A stretch of DNA of 64,000 bases from SKKY01 sp965228015 (GTDB lineage: Bacteria > Bacillota > Peptococcia > Peptococcales > SKKY01). The notes below the pieces were generated by a model, which was not told the origin of the DNA, ran no database searches, and saw only the letters and a program-made list of their open reading frames with translations. Each line of letters opens with the position of its first letter. The stretch's first letter is position 1. Where the stretch lies: the NCBI GenBank assembly GCA_965228015.1, contig OZ245787.1, forward strand, positions 1,736,001 through 1,800,000, written 5' to 3'. Shown here piece by piece: positions 37,997 to 48,823 of this stretch. Made by a program: the position numbers and the translations under genes.

Positions 37997-39358
37997 ATGA
38001 AAAAATTATTAATATTACTGGTCTTATTTATGATTTCAGGAATAAATGGATTTGCTCTGGAAGCTGTTGAGATTGAAGAAACTTTCAGTGCAGTTACACT
38101 GGCTATAGATACAATATGGATTATGGTTGCAGGTTTTATGGTGTTTTTTATGCACGCAGGTTTTTCTTTGGTAGAGATTGGTTTTACCAGATCCAAGAAT
38201 ACAATTAACATATTAATGAAAAATATGGTTACGGTAGCTCTTGGTGTACTTTGTTTTTTCCTTATAGGATTTGGTATCGCTTATGGAGATAGTATTAAAG
38301 GATTTTTAGGAAGTTCTGGATTTTTATTATCAGGTTTTGGAGACTTTGATTTTAGAATTTATTTGTCGGGAGCCTTCTTTTTTCAGGCAGTATTTGCTGC
38401 AACAGCAGCTACTATAATTTCTGGAGCAGTGGCGGAGAGAATTAAGTTTCAGGCCTATTTAATAATTGCAATAGTAACAACAGCTCTTACCTACCCTGTA
38501 GCTACACACTGGGTTTGGGGTGGAGGTTGGTTATCTGAGCTTGGTTTCCGTGATTTAGCTGGCTCAACTATAGTACATTCAGTAGGTGGTTGGTCTGCAT
38601 TAATTATAGCTTATGTTTTGGGAGCAAGAATTGGGAAATATGGACCTAAAGGGGAAATAAATGTTATTCCTGGTCACAATATTCCGCTTGGAGCACTTGG
38701 AGTATTAATTTTTTGGTTTGGCTGGTTCGGCTTTAACCCAGGTAGTACTTTATCTGGAATGGCCTCATCAGCAATTACAGTTATTGCAACGAACACATTG
38801 CTTTCTGCTGCTGCAGGTACAATCAGTTCCATGGTATACTCATGGTTAAAATTTGGTAAGCCAGATATAACCTTTACTTTAAACGGTGCTTTGGCTGGAC
38901 TAGTTGCAATAACTGCTGAGGCAGATGTTATGTCACCTGTAGGTTCAATAATTACTGGTTTATTTGCTGGTGTTATTCTTGTAATGGCAGTACAATTATT
39001 TGACAGAGTAATTAGAATTGATGATCCTGTTGGAGCGATTTCTGTACATGGTGTTTGTGGAGCTTTTGGTACTTTCGCAGTTGGAATTTTCGCTCTTGAA
39101 GGTGGGCTTGCCTACGGAGGTTGAGCTAGTTTGTTATTAGCTCAGTCAATTGGAATAGGAGCAACTTTCCTCTGGTGTGTAGTTATTGGCTTTATTTTAG
39201 CAACAGCAATTAAAGCAACTATTGGAATCAGAGTTCCTGAGCACGAAGAGTTAAATGGACTAGACATGGAAGAACATGCAATGTCTGCTTACAGTGAGTT
39301 TTATATTGATCTTCCTCCAATAGATGTTACGGTTAAAAGCAAGGCAATTAGTGATTAA
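37997..39358 (+). pseudogene. amtB: Ammonium transporter, one in-frame TGA
   Basis: The protein has a signal-like N-terminus and eleven hydrophobic spans with ammonium channel motifs (VATHWVWGGGWLSELGF, DLAGSTIVHSVGGWSALI, FGWFGFNPGS). The frame is continuous over 1362 bp except TGA at 39122-39124 (GLAYGG-stop-ASLLLAQ) before the last span. Trp fits there, but Gly is also possible. GGGAGAGGGAG precedes the start. It forms a unit with glnB. Confidence 0.9.
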
Positions 39359-39368
39359 TTTTTCCCAA

Positions 39369-39409
39369 AGGTACCCAAACTGCTAATTTAGCAGAGGGGA
39401 CCTTTTTTT
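39369..39409 (+). terminator. Terminator after amtB
   Basis: AGGTACCC and GGGGACC form the outer stem and CTGCTAA/TTAGCAG the inner stem, followed by seven Ts. Confidence 0.8.
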
Positions 39410-39460
39410 ATGCCTGAAGAGTGCTAAAATATAGAACAGTTCAGGATAGGGGTATGAAGA

Positions 39461-41031
39461 ATGAGAGAAAAAGGCACATCAGGATTATTAAAAGACTGGT
39501 ACTCTTTTAATTTAAAATTAGTATTACAAGGGATTATAATAGGCTTCATAACAGGTTTAATAATAGTATTCTACAGGATAGCAATTAGTGTGGGAGATTA
39601 ATCCAGGGAAAAAAATTATAATTTTCTAAAGAATGAATCTTTAATTTTTATATTAGGCTGGTTTCTATTTCTTGGGGTTGTAGGTTTATTTTTAGGATAT
39701 ATTGTAAAAATAGCTCCTATGTCTAAAGGAAGTGGAATCACTCAGATAAAAGGATTTTTAATCCATCAGATTAAACTGGACTGATTTAAAGATATAATTG
39801 CAAAATTTATAGGCGGAGTGATAGCCCTGGGATTTGGGTTATCTCTTGGCAGAGAGGGCCCTTCAGTTCAGATTGGCGCTGAAACAGGGCTTGGATTTAG
39901 CAGGCTGAATAAGAGACTTCCTGTTGAAGAAAAATTCTTGGTTACCGCAGGGGCAAGTGCAGGTTTGGCTTCTGCTTTTAATGCTCCTCTGGCAGGGGTG
40001 ATATTTGCTTTAGAAGAATTGCATAAATATATATCTCCTGTTTTATTAATGTCCGCAATGGCAGCATCTGTTACCGGAGATTTTGTTTCAAGATATTTTT
40101 TTGGATTAGGACCGATTTTTCAATTTGAGGATATGGAGGTTCTTCCCCTTTCTTCTTATATATACGTGATTTTTCTAGGAATAATAATAGGATTTTTAGG
40201 TAAAATTTTTAATTGGGTTATATTATTTGTTCAATCTAATTATAGTGAAAATAAATCTATAAGCGATATTTATAAGCCTGTACTGCCTTTGCTGGTATCT
40301 GGATTCCTTGGCTTTACTCTTTCTGAGGTTTTAGGGGGCGGTCACCATCTTATTGATGAATTAAGTACCGGACATCTGGCGGCGGGATTTATTTTCTTTT
40401 TGTTTATAGTAAAAATAATATTTACAGGTATATCTTATGGAGCCGGGGTTCTAGGGAGAATCTTTCTTTCAATGCTTGTGTTAGGAGCTTTAGCAGGCAA
40501 AGGGGTTGGGGAAGTATTTTACGGATTTGGTATGATTCAGGGAAATTTTGTATTGAATTTTATGACCCTTGCTATGGCGGCGTTCTTCACTGCAGTAGTC
40601 AAAGCTCCAATAACAGGTACGATTTTGATAATGGAAATGACTGGGATCTTTAATCATCTTTTAGCACTCATTACAATTTGCTTAACTTCATATATAGTTG
40701 CTGATGTTATTGGCTCTAAGGCTGTTTATGAAACTTTGCTGGAGAAGTTATTTGAAAACAGTAAAAAACTCCAAGTAAAAGAAAAAAGAGAAGCAGTGGT
40801 AAATCAATTTTAGAAATTCCTGTGATGGGGGGATCTGAAGTTGAAGGTAAAAAAATTAAAGGAATAAAATGGCCGGAAAGATTTTTGATTGTAAGTATAA
40901 GAAGAGGGGAAGAAGAATTGATTCCTGACGGTAATTTTGAAATTTATTCTGGAGATTGTCTTGTTATACTTGCGGATAATGATGAAGCCCCTCTGGTTAA
41001 AGAGGAACTTATGAAAATAACTTCAAATTGA
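39461..41031 (+). pseudogene. ClC-family chloride channel/antiporter with TrkA-C domain, two stops and one frameshift
   Basis: The ClC selectivity signatures GSGIT, GREGPSVQIGA and GIF (TGIFNH) are present. TAA at 39599-39601 (SVGD-stop-SREK) and TGA at 39782-39784 (IKLD-stop-FKDIIAKF) interrupt an otherwise continuous frame. The latter is at the usual Trp before the helix leading to KFIGG. Loss of one T at 40808-40811 separates a C-terminal TrkA-C-like regulatory domain (EGKKIKGIKWPERFLIVSIR to ITSN). The gene converges with the glucosaminidase gene, with 3 bases between the two stops. Confidence 0.88.
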
Positions 41032-41034
41032 TTC

Positions 41035-43135
41035 TTAAAAAGATTTTTCATCAAGTAATTGCAGATTATAAGCGTTAATTATATTAATAAGCTTTATTGG
41101 ATACTGAGAGTCGGTTGCATAACCGGCTCTTCTTAATGCCCAGGCTCCCTGGGTACTGTTGTGCATTACATCTCTGAATATTGAGTAACGCTGAGCTTTA
41201 ATAATAAGTTTTTGTGGTCATCCCAGCTTTAATTTGCATTACTGTAAGCCCTAAAAGCAGCATCTATGCGGAACACAGTTCCATTATATTCTTCCCAGGT
41301 ATTTGAGGTAACTGACCCGGAAGGTCCGGTTCCTTTTATTTCGAACAAGTTATAAGAAAATTTTCCAGAGTATTTATCTATAGGAACACTTTGTCCCCAG
41401 CCAGTTTCTAAAATTGCCTGTGCAGTTTGAAGTGCGGCAGACATCCCTGTTTTTTGTGCAGAACTTAATGCCATTTCAGAAGCAAAACTTTGAAAATTGC
41501 TTTTTTCAATAACAGGTTTTGCAGTATAGATTGTTCCCAGATAAACTTTGAAATTTATCTTTTCACTAACTAATTTTTGTCCTTGATATTGTCCCTCCGC
41601 GAAGATTATTCTGTTTCCTTCATCTTGGGATTCTGGAGTCCAGGATAATTCCTGAGATTTTTCGAATCCAGATAAGATAACTTTTTTTGAAGGATTAGAG
41701 GGATTTTCAAGTACTATTTTTAAATCAGTAACATCGGTATTACCTTCAACTTTAAGTTTCTGAGTCCCTGTTAAAACTTGATTTGGACCAATTCCTTCCA
41801 AATGAATTTTTGGTGTTCCGATAACAGTAGCATATACAGGCTCGCTTGTGTGAGGAGTAAGGCGGGTGTCCTTTACTCTTACATAGATTTCTTTGTTTCC
41901 GCTATCCTCTGGCTTTGGGAACCACTTAAATGATCCGTATCCCGTTGAGAAAAGTATAGTTTCCTTTTGTGTTAAAGGATCTCTCGTTACATAATTAGTT
42001 TCACTGACCTAAAAATTTCTGTTTGCAGATAAAGTTACGGGATTTTGAATTGTTCCCCCGTTTTTTACCCCAGATAATGATAGTTTTTTATCTAAAGCAA
42101 GCTGAATATTTATCGGGGAACTTTCAAAAGCATTATTATTGTTGTCATAAGCGACAGCTTTAAGAGATATTGAACCATTGTCTTCATTCATAAAAGACCA
42201 AGTATATGGTCCGTAAGGATCTGCCTCACCAGTGGTTATTTTTTATCTTTGTCCAGGTATGTCATTTCGTATTTAATATATTTTGGAGCAAAGTTCAAGT
42301 TAACACTGAGACTTAAGGGAGTTTCGGTAATAATGACTCCGTTACCAGGAGATTTAATAGTAATTTTAGGATTTATATTAACATTCACTGAAGCAGCAGC
42401 GCCTTTAATAAAATTGCCATTAATGTCATAAAGGACAGCAAAGATAATTTTATTCCCCTGTTTATCTGTCTCTGGAAGCCAGGAGTAGCTTCCTCCAGGG
42501 CCTTGTCCTCTTGCAACCACTGTTCCTTTTCTTGTTGTGCTGTCTAATAAATAATATCTGACTTCTGCAGCATTTGAAGGAAAACCTTTAGTTGCAGTTA
42601 AAGATAAAAAGTTTTGACCTTGTACATCCTCACCTGAGGAAATATTAACGGATAAATCTGAATACTTACTATATGGTACACGAGGGGATGAATTTATAGT
42701 TACGGTTTTGGAAGAATCTTCCCAGCTGATCTCTGTGCCAAGAACATTGCTAACAAGTCTTAGAGGAACAAAAGTTCTATCACTAATTATTTTTGCAGGT
42801 ATATCTGAAGTATCGAAGTTTTTGCTTCCTTTACCAATTTCAAAAATCAGACTGTCAACTTTTAGTACAACGGATTTTTCACCTTGTTCTATTAGCACTG
42901 TACGATTAACTTCGTCCCAGGTTACATCTGCTCCAAGCTCTTCTGAAATAATTCTTATGGGAACCAGGGTACGGCCGTTTTCTATTACAGGTCCTGGAGA
43001 AGAATTTATTATTTTCCCGTCTATAATGAGCCTAGGGCTTACCTGAGAGAAAGCTGAAACTGATATTAAGAGAAATAAACATAGGGTTGAAGTAAATAAT
43101 ATTAAGTTATTAAAAAGAAATTTTTTGTTCTTCAT
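41035..43135 (-). pseudogene. Copper-amine-oxidase-like N-terminal domain plus glucosaminidase, decayed
   Basis: A signal peptide is followed by the copper-amine-oxidase N-terminal-like domain (LIIDGKIINSSPGPVIENGR, LRLVSNVLGTEISWEDSSKT), which in Clostridia tethers secreted wall enzymes. Middle repeats are Ig-like. The C-terminus is a glucosaminidase (AQAILETGWGQS, YNLFEIKG). Lesions: one T missing on the plus strand near 42239-42244, TAG at 42009-42011, TAA at 41229-41231 and a one-base loss near 41197-41199. After the last, the frame resumes as KAQRYSIFRDVMHNSTQGAW. The ISLre2 element starts 16 bases before its ATG and has removed the promoter. Confidence 0.85.
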
Positions 43136-43150
43136 TGCAGAAATTCCCTC

Positions 43151-44701
43151 GTTAGTGTAAAATAATTATGGGTAAAAAAACAAAAAATATTAGAGCAACT
43201 CCTTATGTTACAATTAAATCGCTAAACCAAATCGCAAAAAAAGGAGAAACTCTAATGAGTAATATTATACATGAAATTGCAACTAAAATCGGTAAAGAAA
43301 TAGCAGAAAATATGGAAACAACTTTAATTGAGGGAAATAATATATCTGAATTCATTTTAAAAACCAAAAAAATGCTGGATGAAGTTGGGGTTGCAATTAC
43401 GGAAAAAGCACTTGAAACTGTAGATATTTTAGTTAAAAAAGATTGTGCAAGAAAAAGAGACTGGAAAATAAAGGAAACAAAGTCGAAGAAAAGTTTGGCG
43501 ACGATATTTGGTGAAGTAACCTATAAAAGAACGTATTATGTTTATAAAATTACCGGTGAATATAAATACTTATCTGATGAAGCTGTTGGTATTGAAGCAA
43601 ATGACAGAATGGATATATTGCTAGAATCAATGTTAATAGAAGAAGCAATAGAGACACCATACAGAAAAAGTAGCGAAAAAATATCGAAGAATGTGTATCT
43701 TACTGGTCAAACAGTAATGAATTCTATTAGAAAGCTTAAAGATATTTCTAATCATGCAGCACCAGTGAAAAAACTGATTCTCAAGCTAAGATTTTGTACA
43801 TCGAAGCTGATGAAGATCATGTTTCACTTCAAAGAGGAACATGTGCCGAACCTAGATTAATTTATGTTCACGAAGGTAAGTGAAAGGTAAGTAAAGATAG
43901 ATATGAATTAATAAATCCCAGATACTTTAGTGGTCTCTACCGAGATAGTGCTGATTTATGGCTTGAAGTAGCTGATTATATTGATAGCAACTATGAAGAA
44001 GAAACTATCGAAAAGATATATTTATCAGGAGATGGAGCCAACTGGATAAAACAAGGCAAAGAATGGATTAAAGATAGTATCTATGTTTTAGATATATATC
44101 ATTTGTCGAAATATATAAAGAAGGCAACTGCTCATATGAAAGGCACACACCAAATGATGTGGTATTACATAAATACGAAAAGGAAAGATTTCGTAAAAGA
44201 TTTATTCAAAGCAATAATTGAAGAAACAGAATCAGAAACAAAAATAGAAGCAATAAAAGATGCTAGAAGTTATGTGTTAAATAATTGGGAAGGTATAATG
44301 AATCAATATGACCCGGATTATATAGGTTGTAGCGCAGAAGGCCATATTAGTCATATATTATCTGCAAGATTAAGTTCAAGGCCTCTAAGCTGGTGCAGAG
44401 AAGGTGTTGATCAAATGTCACGTCTGAGGGCTTTTAAGGCTAATTCAGGTAATGTATATGATTTAGTAAAAGAAAGAAGCAAGAAAAACAGAAACAAGAA
44501 TCATAAAATTAGAAAGCCGTGTTATAAAAAAAGCTACGAACCTAATATCAGATGAGAAATTCGGTAATGTGCCAGTAGTTTTAACTGGTAAGAGAACTTG
44601 GAAAAGAGAATTATTTAAAAGGATAGCGAGTGCGATTTAGCACGTAATACATACAAGGGGTTTTTTTATTCTTTTAAAACCCATAATTAATTGACACGAT
44701 C
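43151..44701 (+). mobile_element. ISLre2-family element, copy 1, with adjacent deletion
   Basis: The element is 1551 bp and nearly identical to the copy at 50976-52527. The ends share GTGT, then a TAATTATGGGT inverted repeat. No target duplication is present here. The left flank is the region just before the glucosaminidase start and the right flank is codon-exact inside the radical SAM gene, so sequence between the two genes was probably deleted at the element end. Confidence 0.88.
43255..44640 (+). pseudogene. ISLre2 transposase, copy 1, frameshifts and one TGA
   Basis: The start MSNIIHEIATKIGKEIAENM follows AAAGGAGAAAC. The family motifs IFGEVTYKRTYYVYKI, YIEADEDHVSLQRG and the C-terminal GVDQMSRLRAFKAN are visible. 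Lesions: loss of one A in 43768-43773, TGA at 43881-43883 (HEGK-stop-KVSKDRY, Trp expected), and a shift near 44505-44530 before ATNLISDEKFGNVPVVLTGK. The first two and the last are also in copy 2. Confidence 0.88.
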
Positions 44702-44865
44702 GAGTATAATTCTGTAAAAAAAGACTGGGAAAAAACAGGTGTAAAGCCTCTCTTTGCATTCCCAGATTTATATGAAGTAGGGATGAGTTATCTTGGTTTG
44801 AAGATTATATATAATATAGTTAATCAGCATCAAGATATGTTAATGTAAAGAGTTTTTACACCTTG

Positions 44866-46507
44866 GGGGTGCGGACAAAAACCTGGACTAAAAATACAGG
44901 AGGATGTCCATATGTATTCCTACGAAGAAAAAATTAAAGCTGTAAAATTATTAATTAAATATGACAAATGTTATGCACAAGTAATGCGGGAGTTAGGATA
45001 CCTAGATAGAAAATCCCTAACGGCGTGGTACAAACAATATTTAAGTAATGGTGACTTAATTAAAGAATGTGAAAGAAAAGCAAAATTTTCTGAAGAAGAA
45101 AAATACAGAGCTGTTAATCATTATTTAGAACACGGAAAATGTGTACGACGCACTACAAGAATTCTTGGATATCCAAGCAGACCTACTCTTGATAAATGGA
45201 TACTAGAATTGGCGCCTGAACAAAAGAAATATTGTCGCTCAGGTAACGCATTGATAAAATATACTCGTGAACAAAAAGAAGCAGCAGTTATAGCTTTATG
45301 CTCACGGGAAAAATCGGCCAGAGAAGTAGCGAATGAAATTGGCATTACCTGTGAGAGGCTTTATAGTTGGAAAAATCAGCTTCTAAAAAAAGGGTGGAAT
45401 AGGACAATGCCAAAAAAAGATAAAGTATCCCCAAAAGTGAAAACTAATATTAGTGATGATCAAGCAAAATTATTATTAAAAGAAAAAGATGTTCTTTTAA
45501 AACAAGTGGAAGAATTAAAAAAGGATATATATCATCTTCAGTTAGAAAGAGATATTTTGGAAAAAGCAGCAGAAATAATAAAAAAAGATAAGGGCATTAG
45601 CATAAAAACACTTTCTAATAGTGAAAAAGCCATGGCGATTAATGCCCTAAGAGAGAATTTTTTTAAAAGATTTATTGATAATTCTTAACATGGCAAAAAG
45701 TAGCTATTTTTATCAGGATTTTGTATTAAGTAAAGAAGATAAATATTCCAGTTTACGTAATAAAATTAAAGAAGTTTTTATTGAATCTTCAAAACGTTAT
45801 GGTTATCGAAGAATTCATTCAGTTATAAAGAAAACCGGTATAATTATTTCAGAAAAAATTGTTAGAAGAATTATGAAAGAAGAGAAACTTTCAATACCAG
45901 GCATTAAGAAAAAGAAATACAACTCATATAAAGGTGAGATAAGCCCTGTAATGCCAAATTTGTTGAAACACAATTTTCATGCTGATAAACCAAACCAGAA
46001 GTGGCTAACAGATCTAACCGAGTTCCATATTCCTGCCGGGAAAATATATCTTTCTCCAATTATTGACTGCTTTGATGGGCTGCCAGTCAGTTGGAGTATT
46101 GGAACCTCTCCTGATGCCACATTGGTAAATACAATGTTAGACAAAGCCATCAGCACTTTAAATAAAAATGAAAGACCTATAGTACATACAGATCGTGGAG
46201 CACACTATCGTTGGCCTGGCTGGATTGAGAGAATGAAAAAAGCTCATCTTGTTCGTTCTATGTCAAAGAAAGGTTATTCTCCAGATAATTCTGCATGCGA
46301 GGGTTTCTTTGGCAGAGTAAAAAAACGAAATGTTTTATGGATATTCATGGAAAGAAGTCACAATAAAACAATTTATTGAAATATTAGATGAATATTTAAG
46401 GTGGTATGCAGAAAAAAGAATTAAAATTTCCTTTGGGGGAATGAGTCCATTGACTTATAGAAAAAGCTTAGATTTAATTGCTTAGGTCCAAAAAACGTCC
46501 GCACCCC
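44866..46507 (+). mobile_element. IS3-family element inside the radical SAM gene
   Basis: The element is about 1642 bp with inverted ends beginning GGGGTGCGGAC and a further shared TGGAC. It is flanked by a 4-bp duplication CTTG (44862-44865 and 46508-46511). Removing one copy restores ACACCTTGGGTTGATATGG, reading TPWVDM in frame. It carries orfA and orfB on the plus strand. Confidence 0.9.
44912..46485 (+). pseudogene. IS3-family transposase OrfA-OrfB, two one-base insertions
   Basis: OrfA (44912-45688) has three HTH units (for example YEEKIKAVKLLIKYDKCYAQ and SREKSAREVANEIGITCERL) and a coiled coil. OrfB has the integrase core WLTDLTEFHIP, IVHTDRGAHYRWPG and SACEGFFGRVK. The T7 run 45658-45664 puts OrfB out of frame; with six Ts, OrfA would run into LKDLLIILNMAKSSYFYQ. 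An IS3 programmed frameshift is possible, but the needed shift here is +1 rather than the usual -1. An extra A in 46319-46325 then breaks the C-terminus (NEMFYGYSWKEVTIKQ). Confidence 0.85.
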
Positions 46508-48129
46508 CTTGGGTTGATATGGAAGAAGAACTGAGGAAAAACGATATTAGCATATTTAGTCTGGAAAATAAAAAGCAATTAATGATTTTGATGTAATTGG
46601 TTTTACATTGCAGTGTGAGATGACCTTTACTAATATTTCGAACATTTTGGACTTGGGAAAAACTCCCTTATTATCAAAAGACAGGACTAATGATAATCCT
46701 TTAATAATAGCTGGAGGACCTTGCGTTTATAATTCTGAACCTCTGGCTGATTTTGTTGATGTTTTTATAATTGGTGATGGTGAAGAGATTATTCTGGAAC
46801 TTCTGGAAGAGGTTAAAAAGAATAAAGATTTAAATAATGGTCAGATTGAAAAAGAAAGTTTATTAAAAGAATTGCTGAAAATACAGGGACTTTATATACC
46901 TGTGTTTTATGATGCAGGTGATTTGGGTATAATTTATCCTGTTGTGCAAAATGCACCCTGCCCGGTTACAAAAAGGACTGTGGATGATCTTGATCAGGCT
47001 CAGTCCTTTTTGTAACCTATTGTTCCATATATTGAGACGGTTCATGACAGAGCAATGGTTGAAGTTTTGAGAGGCTGTAACAGAGGGTGCCGCTTTTGTC
47101 ATGCGGGAATTGTTTATCGCCCTGTAAGGGAGAGAAGCAAGGAAGTTCTTTTAGATCAGGTAAAGGAAATTATTAAAAATACAGGTTATGATGAAGTATC
47201 CTTTACATCCCTTAGTATAAGTGACTACAGTGGAATTGAAGGACTTATAAGAGAAACTGCTGATGAATATAGTGAGAAAGGAATAGGTGTTTCTTTACCT
47301 TCTTTGAGGGTAGATAATTTTTCTGTAAATATCGCAAAAGAAGTAAGCCGAGTACGTAAGAGTACCCTTACCTTTGCTCCTGAAGCTGGGACACAAAGAA
47401 TGAGAGACATAATTAACAAGGGAGTAACGGAGGAAGGGATACTTGAAGTTGCCAGAGCAGCATTTTTCGAAGGATGGCAAAATATAAAGCTTTATTTTAT
47501 GATTGGTCTTCCCTGGGAGACTGAAGAAGATGTATTGGGTATAGTTGATCTTGCCCAAAAAGTTCTTGCAGAAGGAGATAAAACCTACAAAGAAAGTCAT
47601 CACAAACCGAAAGTTACAATTTCCGTTGCAGCCTTTGTACCTAAGGCGCATACTCCCTTTCAATGGGTTCCTCAGGATACTCCGGAAATAATTAGAGAAA
47701 AGCAAATACTAATTAAAAAGAATATCAGGAGTAAAAGAATTGTATTTAATTATCATGACGGAGAACTGGGTTTGATTGAAGGAATTTTTGCCTGGGGAGA
47801 TAGAAAGGTTGGCAAAGCCCTGTTAAACGCTTTTAATAAGGGATGTAGACTTGACAGCTGGCGTCATTTTTTTAATTTTGAAAAATGGCTGGAAGCATTT
47901 TCTGAAGAGGGAATTTCATTTGAAAAATATAATTTCAGAGAAAGATCTGCAGATGAAAAGTTTTCATGGGATATTATTAATCCTGGAGTGAGAAAATCAT
48001 TTTTAAAGAGTGAATATGAAAAAGCTTCAAGAGGGGAATTAACGGGGGACTGCAGACTTACTTTATGCAGTGTTTGTAGTGTATGCCAGAATCTTCCTGT
48101 AAAAATCGATTACAAGGGGGACCGGAAAA

Positions 48130-48821
48130 TTGAAATTAAGAGTTAAATATAAGGTAACAGAAGAGGGACGTTTTCTTGGTCATCTGGATTTAACAAGAAC
48201 TATTATGAAAATTTTAAGGAGAGCAGATCTGCCGGTTATGCTTTCTGAGGGTTTTAATCCTCATCCCAGACTATCTTTTGCAATGCCCTTGTCAGTAGGT
48301 CATACTGGGGATGGAGAGTTTTTTGAAGTTGTTTTAAAAGAAGAAATAACTGAAGAAGAATTTATTAAAATTTTTAATAAATTTGCCCCCAGGCAATTGA
48401 GGCTTTGGAAGTCAAGGAAGTTAAGGGAAATCATAAATCTATGTCAAGCATAATAAACAGTGCAATTTATGTTCTGGAATTTACTGATTCAAATTGTACG
48501 CCGCTAAAAAAGAAAGCCATGGATATTCTGGCAGAAAAAGAAATTCTTATATTAAAAACCAGCAAGAAAAAAACTAAAGAAGCAGACATCAGACCATTTA
48601 TATTCGATATACTAGTGAATGAAGCAAAGGATGGGAAATGCATTTTAGAGGTGTATATTGCTCATGGAAATAAAGAAAATTTAAAGGCTCAGGAATTAAT
48701 AAATATTTTTTCTATGGAAGGAATATCTATTGAAAAAGTGAGTATTAAAAGAAAGGGATTATATATCAAAAAGGGTAGTGAATACCTTGATTTGATGGGT
48801 GTCCTGACAAATGTGGGGTAG
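48130..48821 (+). pseudogene. TIGR03936/DUF2344 radical SAM-linked protein, one frameshift
   Basis: The start LRVKYKVTEEGRFLGHLDLT and SEGFNPHPRLSFAMPLSVG are the family signature. Loss of one G near 48399 ends the first frame; restoring it joins QLEALEVKEVKGNHKSM to the rest, ending DLMGVLTNVG. The gene overlaps the end of the broken radical SAM gene and precedes rng, the usual order in Clostridia. Confidence 0.88.
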
Positions 48822-48823
48822 TT

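Larger units (their letters stand above)
44702..48146 (+). pseudogene. TIGR03960-type radical SAM protein, truncated, IS-interrupted and frameshifted
   Basis: The first codons are missing; the frame starts at EYNSVKKDWEKTGVKPLFAF, right at the ISLre2 end. A second element (44866-46507) splits the codons of TPWVDM. TAA at 44846-44848 (DMLM-stop-RVFTP), loss of one A at 46570-46574 and TAA at 47013-47015 (QSFL-stop-PIVPYIE) add to the damage. The radical SAM Cys motif RGCNRGCRFCHAG and the rest to EIKS are intact. The family is linked to the next gene; its role is not established. Confidence 0.88.

Noticed and set aside
32436..39784. In-frame TGA as selenocysteine in the OFA transporter, amtB and ClC
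   Set aside because: These families are not selenoproteins, the aligned residue is Trp (or possibly Gly in amtB), and I see no SECIS-like hairpin right after the codons.
45655..45690. Standard programmed -1 frameshift between OrfA and OrfB of the second IS3 element
   Set aside because: OrfB is in the +1 frame relative to OrfA at the T7 run; a -1 shift there meets a TAA at once. An extra T is the simpler explanation.
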